A stretch of DNA of 64,000 bases from JAEUMD01 sp044222395 (lineage in GTDB: Bacteria; Pseudomonadota; Alphaproteobacteria; Rhizobiales; Hyphomicrobiaceae): assembly GCA_044222395.1 (NCBI GenBank), contig JBGANK010000003.1, positions 1-64,000 of the forward strand, read 5' to 3'. This document shows, one piece after another, positions 62,394 to 64,000 of the stretch. The stretch's first letter is position 1; each line of letters begins with the position of its first letter. The notes under the pieces are model-generated. The model saw only the letters and a program-made list of their open reading frames with translations. It was not told where the DNA came from and made no database searches. A program made the translations under genes and the position numbers.

Positions 62394-62930
62394 ATGTCAA
62401 AATGGATTCAACACATCATCATCGATGTGGAGTCGGACGGGCCGTGCCCCGGGCTCTACAATATGATCTCGTTCGGCCTCGTCTCGGTGGCCGATCCTTC
62501 GCGCGGCTTTCTCGGCGAGGTTGCTCCCGTCGTCAACAACGGTGGCATTCCGCAAGCGCGCCAGGTGAGCGGCGTCAGCTTCGAGGCGCAGCAGGCCTTC
62601 GCCTCGCCTGAAGCCGTCATGACGGCCGCGCGGCAATGGCTCGAAGCGCTGACGGGCGGCAAGCGGCCGATCTTCTGGTCCGACAATCCGGCTTTCGACT
62701 GGCAGTTCTGGAACTGGTACTGCCACAAGTTCCTTGGCGACAATCCGGCAGGCTTCAGCGCGCGGCGTATCGGCGACCTCGACGCGGGGCGTCGCGGCGA
62801 GCCGCTCAACACGAATGGCTGGAAGAAGCGGCGTGAGACACCTCACACACACAACCCGCTCGATGATGCGCGCGGCAATGCCGAGGCGCTGCGCTGGATT
62901 CTCGGCCAGATGGGAATTGATCCAAGCTGA
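62394..62930 (+). CDS. DEDD-type 3'-5' exoribonuclease (RNase T-like)
   Basis: 178 residues from the ATG at 62394. The exonuclease motifs are Exo I with Asp/Glu in IIIDVESDGPCPG, Exo II with Asp in FWSDNPAFDWQFW, and Exo III HNPLDDARGNAEAL. It probably trims RNA 3' ends; single-stranded DNA cannot be excluded. The gene is preceded at only 11 bases by a family 2 repeat, which leaves no room for a strong ribosome site and may place translation or transcription under the influence of the repeat hairpin. Confidence 0.87.
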   Translation: MSKWIQHIIIDVESDGPCPGLYNMISFGLVSVADPSRGFLGEVAPVVNNGGIPQARQVSGVSFEAQQAFASPEAVMTAARQWLEALTGGKRPIFWSDNPAFDWQFWNWYCHKFLGDNPAGFSARRIGDLDAGRRGEPLNTNGWKKRRETPHTHNPLDDARGNAEALRWILGQMGIDPS

Positions 62931-63201
62931 TTGTCTCGGCGTTGCTTGTGAATGTGCATTCATTGCGCTTGGCGCGCGATTTCCATCGTCGTGGCGGGTG
63001 ACGATGGCCGAATTCAATCCGACAATTCCCAAGATGCATATCCAACGCCGTATTGGGCCGACGGCAGCAACACGAGTGGTACCGCCAGTGCCGAAGTCCT
63101 CCTGCGATGCTGATGACTGCGGCCCGCCATTGGGGTAAGCTTTCTTCAACCATGTTGACGCGTCATGGAATGCCCTCGATCAGAGCAGGATTCAGGACGC
63201 A

Positions 63202-64000
63202 TGCCACCAGCCGCTCGCTACCGCACCACGACCGGTGGCCATGGCACATCCGATCTATCGGGCCTCGATCTCGGCGCCGATCTCGCCGCCGCTGCGCAAG
63301 CGTGGCTCGACCACCTCGCCAACGCGCGCGGCTATACGCGCGAGACGCTCAACGCCTACGAGCGGGACTTGCGGCAGTTCGTTTCCTTCCTCGCCATGCA
63401 TCTCGACTATGCGCCCTGCGTTGCCGACCTCAAACGCGTCGATGCCAAGACTGTGCGCGCCTTTCTCTCGGCCCGACGCAAGCAAGGTGCCGTGAGCCGG
63501 TCGTTGTCGCGTTCGCTTTCGGCGCTGCGCACGTTTTTCCGCTGGCTTGAAACCGAAGGCAAGGTGCGCAACCGCGCCCTGCAGCAGGTCTTGCTGCCAA
63601 AAGTCGCGCGTTCGGTGCCAAAACCGCTGACCGTCGCCAACGCCCAGCGCGTGGTCGAAGGTGAGATGGCCGCGGAGGACACCGCAGACTGGATCGCCCA
63701 GCGCGACATTGCCGTGCTGCTGTTGCTCTACGGCGCGGGCCTGCGCATCTCGGAAGCGCTCGGGCTCACCGCCGCCGATGCGCCGACCGGCGGGCGCGAT
63801 ACCGTCATCATCACCGGCAAGGGCGGCAAGGAGCGGATGGTGCCGATCCTGCCGGTGACCCAGAAGGCGATCGCTCGATATATCGAATTGTGCCCGTATC
63901 CGATCGCCGGCTCCGATCCACTGTTCGTCGGCGCGAAAGGCGGGCCGCTGTCGCCGCGTATCATCCAGCTTGCCATGCAGCGCCTGCGCGCCGCGCTCGG
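63202..64000 (+). CDS. xerC: tyrosine recombinase XerC (5' part, runs off the window)
   Basis: 266 codons are visible from the ATG at 63202 (CAGGA upstream); the gene continues past 64000. The N-terminal SAM-like core-binding domain (AWLDHLANARGYTRETLNAY, RSLSALRTFFRWLETEG) and the start of the catalytic domain with the first active-site Arg (GAGLRISEALGL) and Lys-bearing GKGGKERMVPI are present. With XerD it resolves chromosome dimers at dif. An Ala/Gly-rich N-terminal extension precedes the usual start. Confidence 0.93.

Overview
The window is high-GC chromosomal DNA from an alphaproteobacterium, most likely of the order Hyphomicrobiales (a Hyphomicrobium-like lineage is my best guess). Support comes from gene content and order: rpmH-rnpA-yidC-engB-argB, etfB-etfA followed by a 3-hydroxybutyryl-CoA dehydrogenase, an envC-type gene coupled to ctpA and then rppH genes, the F1 cluster atpH-A-G-D-C, and priA and xerC nearby. 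The assignment rests on recalled synteny and protein character, not on a search.

Layout. 1-2826 is the end of an accessory island: three small phage-like genes including an adenine-type DNA methyltransferase, then an antisense TIR + FGE-sulfatase-like fusion. It stops exactly at the 3' end of a tRNA-Arg(ACG) gene (2827-2903), a typical integration site. 3332-8161 (minus) holds an orphan sensor histidine kinase and a compact DUF547 / VTT membrane protein / flavin disulfide oxidoreductase operon. 8489-15427 is the rpmH-rnpA-yidC-engB block plus argB, interrupted by a convergent gene for a Clp-N-like, proline-rich membrane protein. 15942-24286 carries a di-haem peroxidase, a CNB-domain/DUF4186 pair, radC and map, an OmpA-family protein with four long internal repeats, trmD and a LysR regulator; leuC follows. 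25928-27593 is a lower-GC two-gene AAA ATPase cassette inserted between leuC and a HAD nucleotidase. 28802-31116 is a four-gene overlapping operon: two DUF1538 membrane proteins, a P-II-like protein and a CBS-domain protein. 31139-40853 covers VOC/DoxX with a divergent LysR, an SDR, hbd/etfA/etfB, a rhomboid protease, a cobalamin adenosyltransferase with an HIG1 protein, and the EnvC-like gene coupled to ctpA. 42317-50317 has a fluoroacetate-dehalogenase-type hydrolase, two RppH-like Nudix genes and the F1 ATP synthase cluster, with an extra small cysteine-containing gene between atpD and atpC. 50825-64000 carries a hydrolase-OsmC fusion, a very long coiled-coil PilZ protein, a MoaD/ThiS + BNR-repeat pair with a divergent MarR regulator, DUF3597, GNAT, priA, DUF4112, a 3'-5' exonuclease and the 5' part of xerC.

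Working together. Most of the window is housekeeping: membrane insertion, ribosome and tRNA biology, ATP synthesis, fatty acid/hydroxybutyrate oxidation, leucine and arginine synthesis, division-linked peptidoglycan turnover, replication restart and dimer resolution. The most unusual parts are the DUF1538-DUF1538-PII-CBS operon (a membrane transport system with two ligand-sensing subunits), the AAA ATPase cassette and the TIR-FGE fusion (both possible conflict systems), the OmpA repeats, and at least two families of short dispersed palindromic repeats (about 62 bp and exactly 50 bp) lying between genes and sometimes supplying stop codons. No CRISPR array, rRNA, transposase or recognisable insertion sequence was seen.
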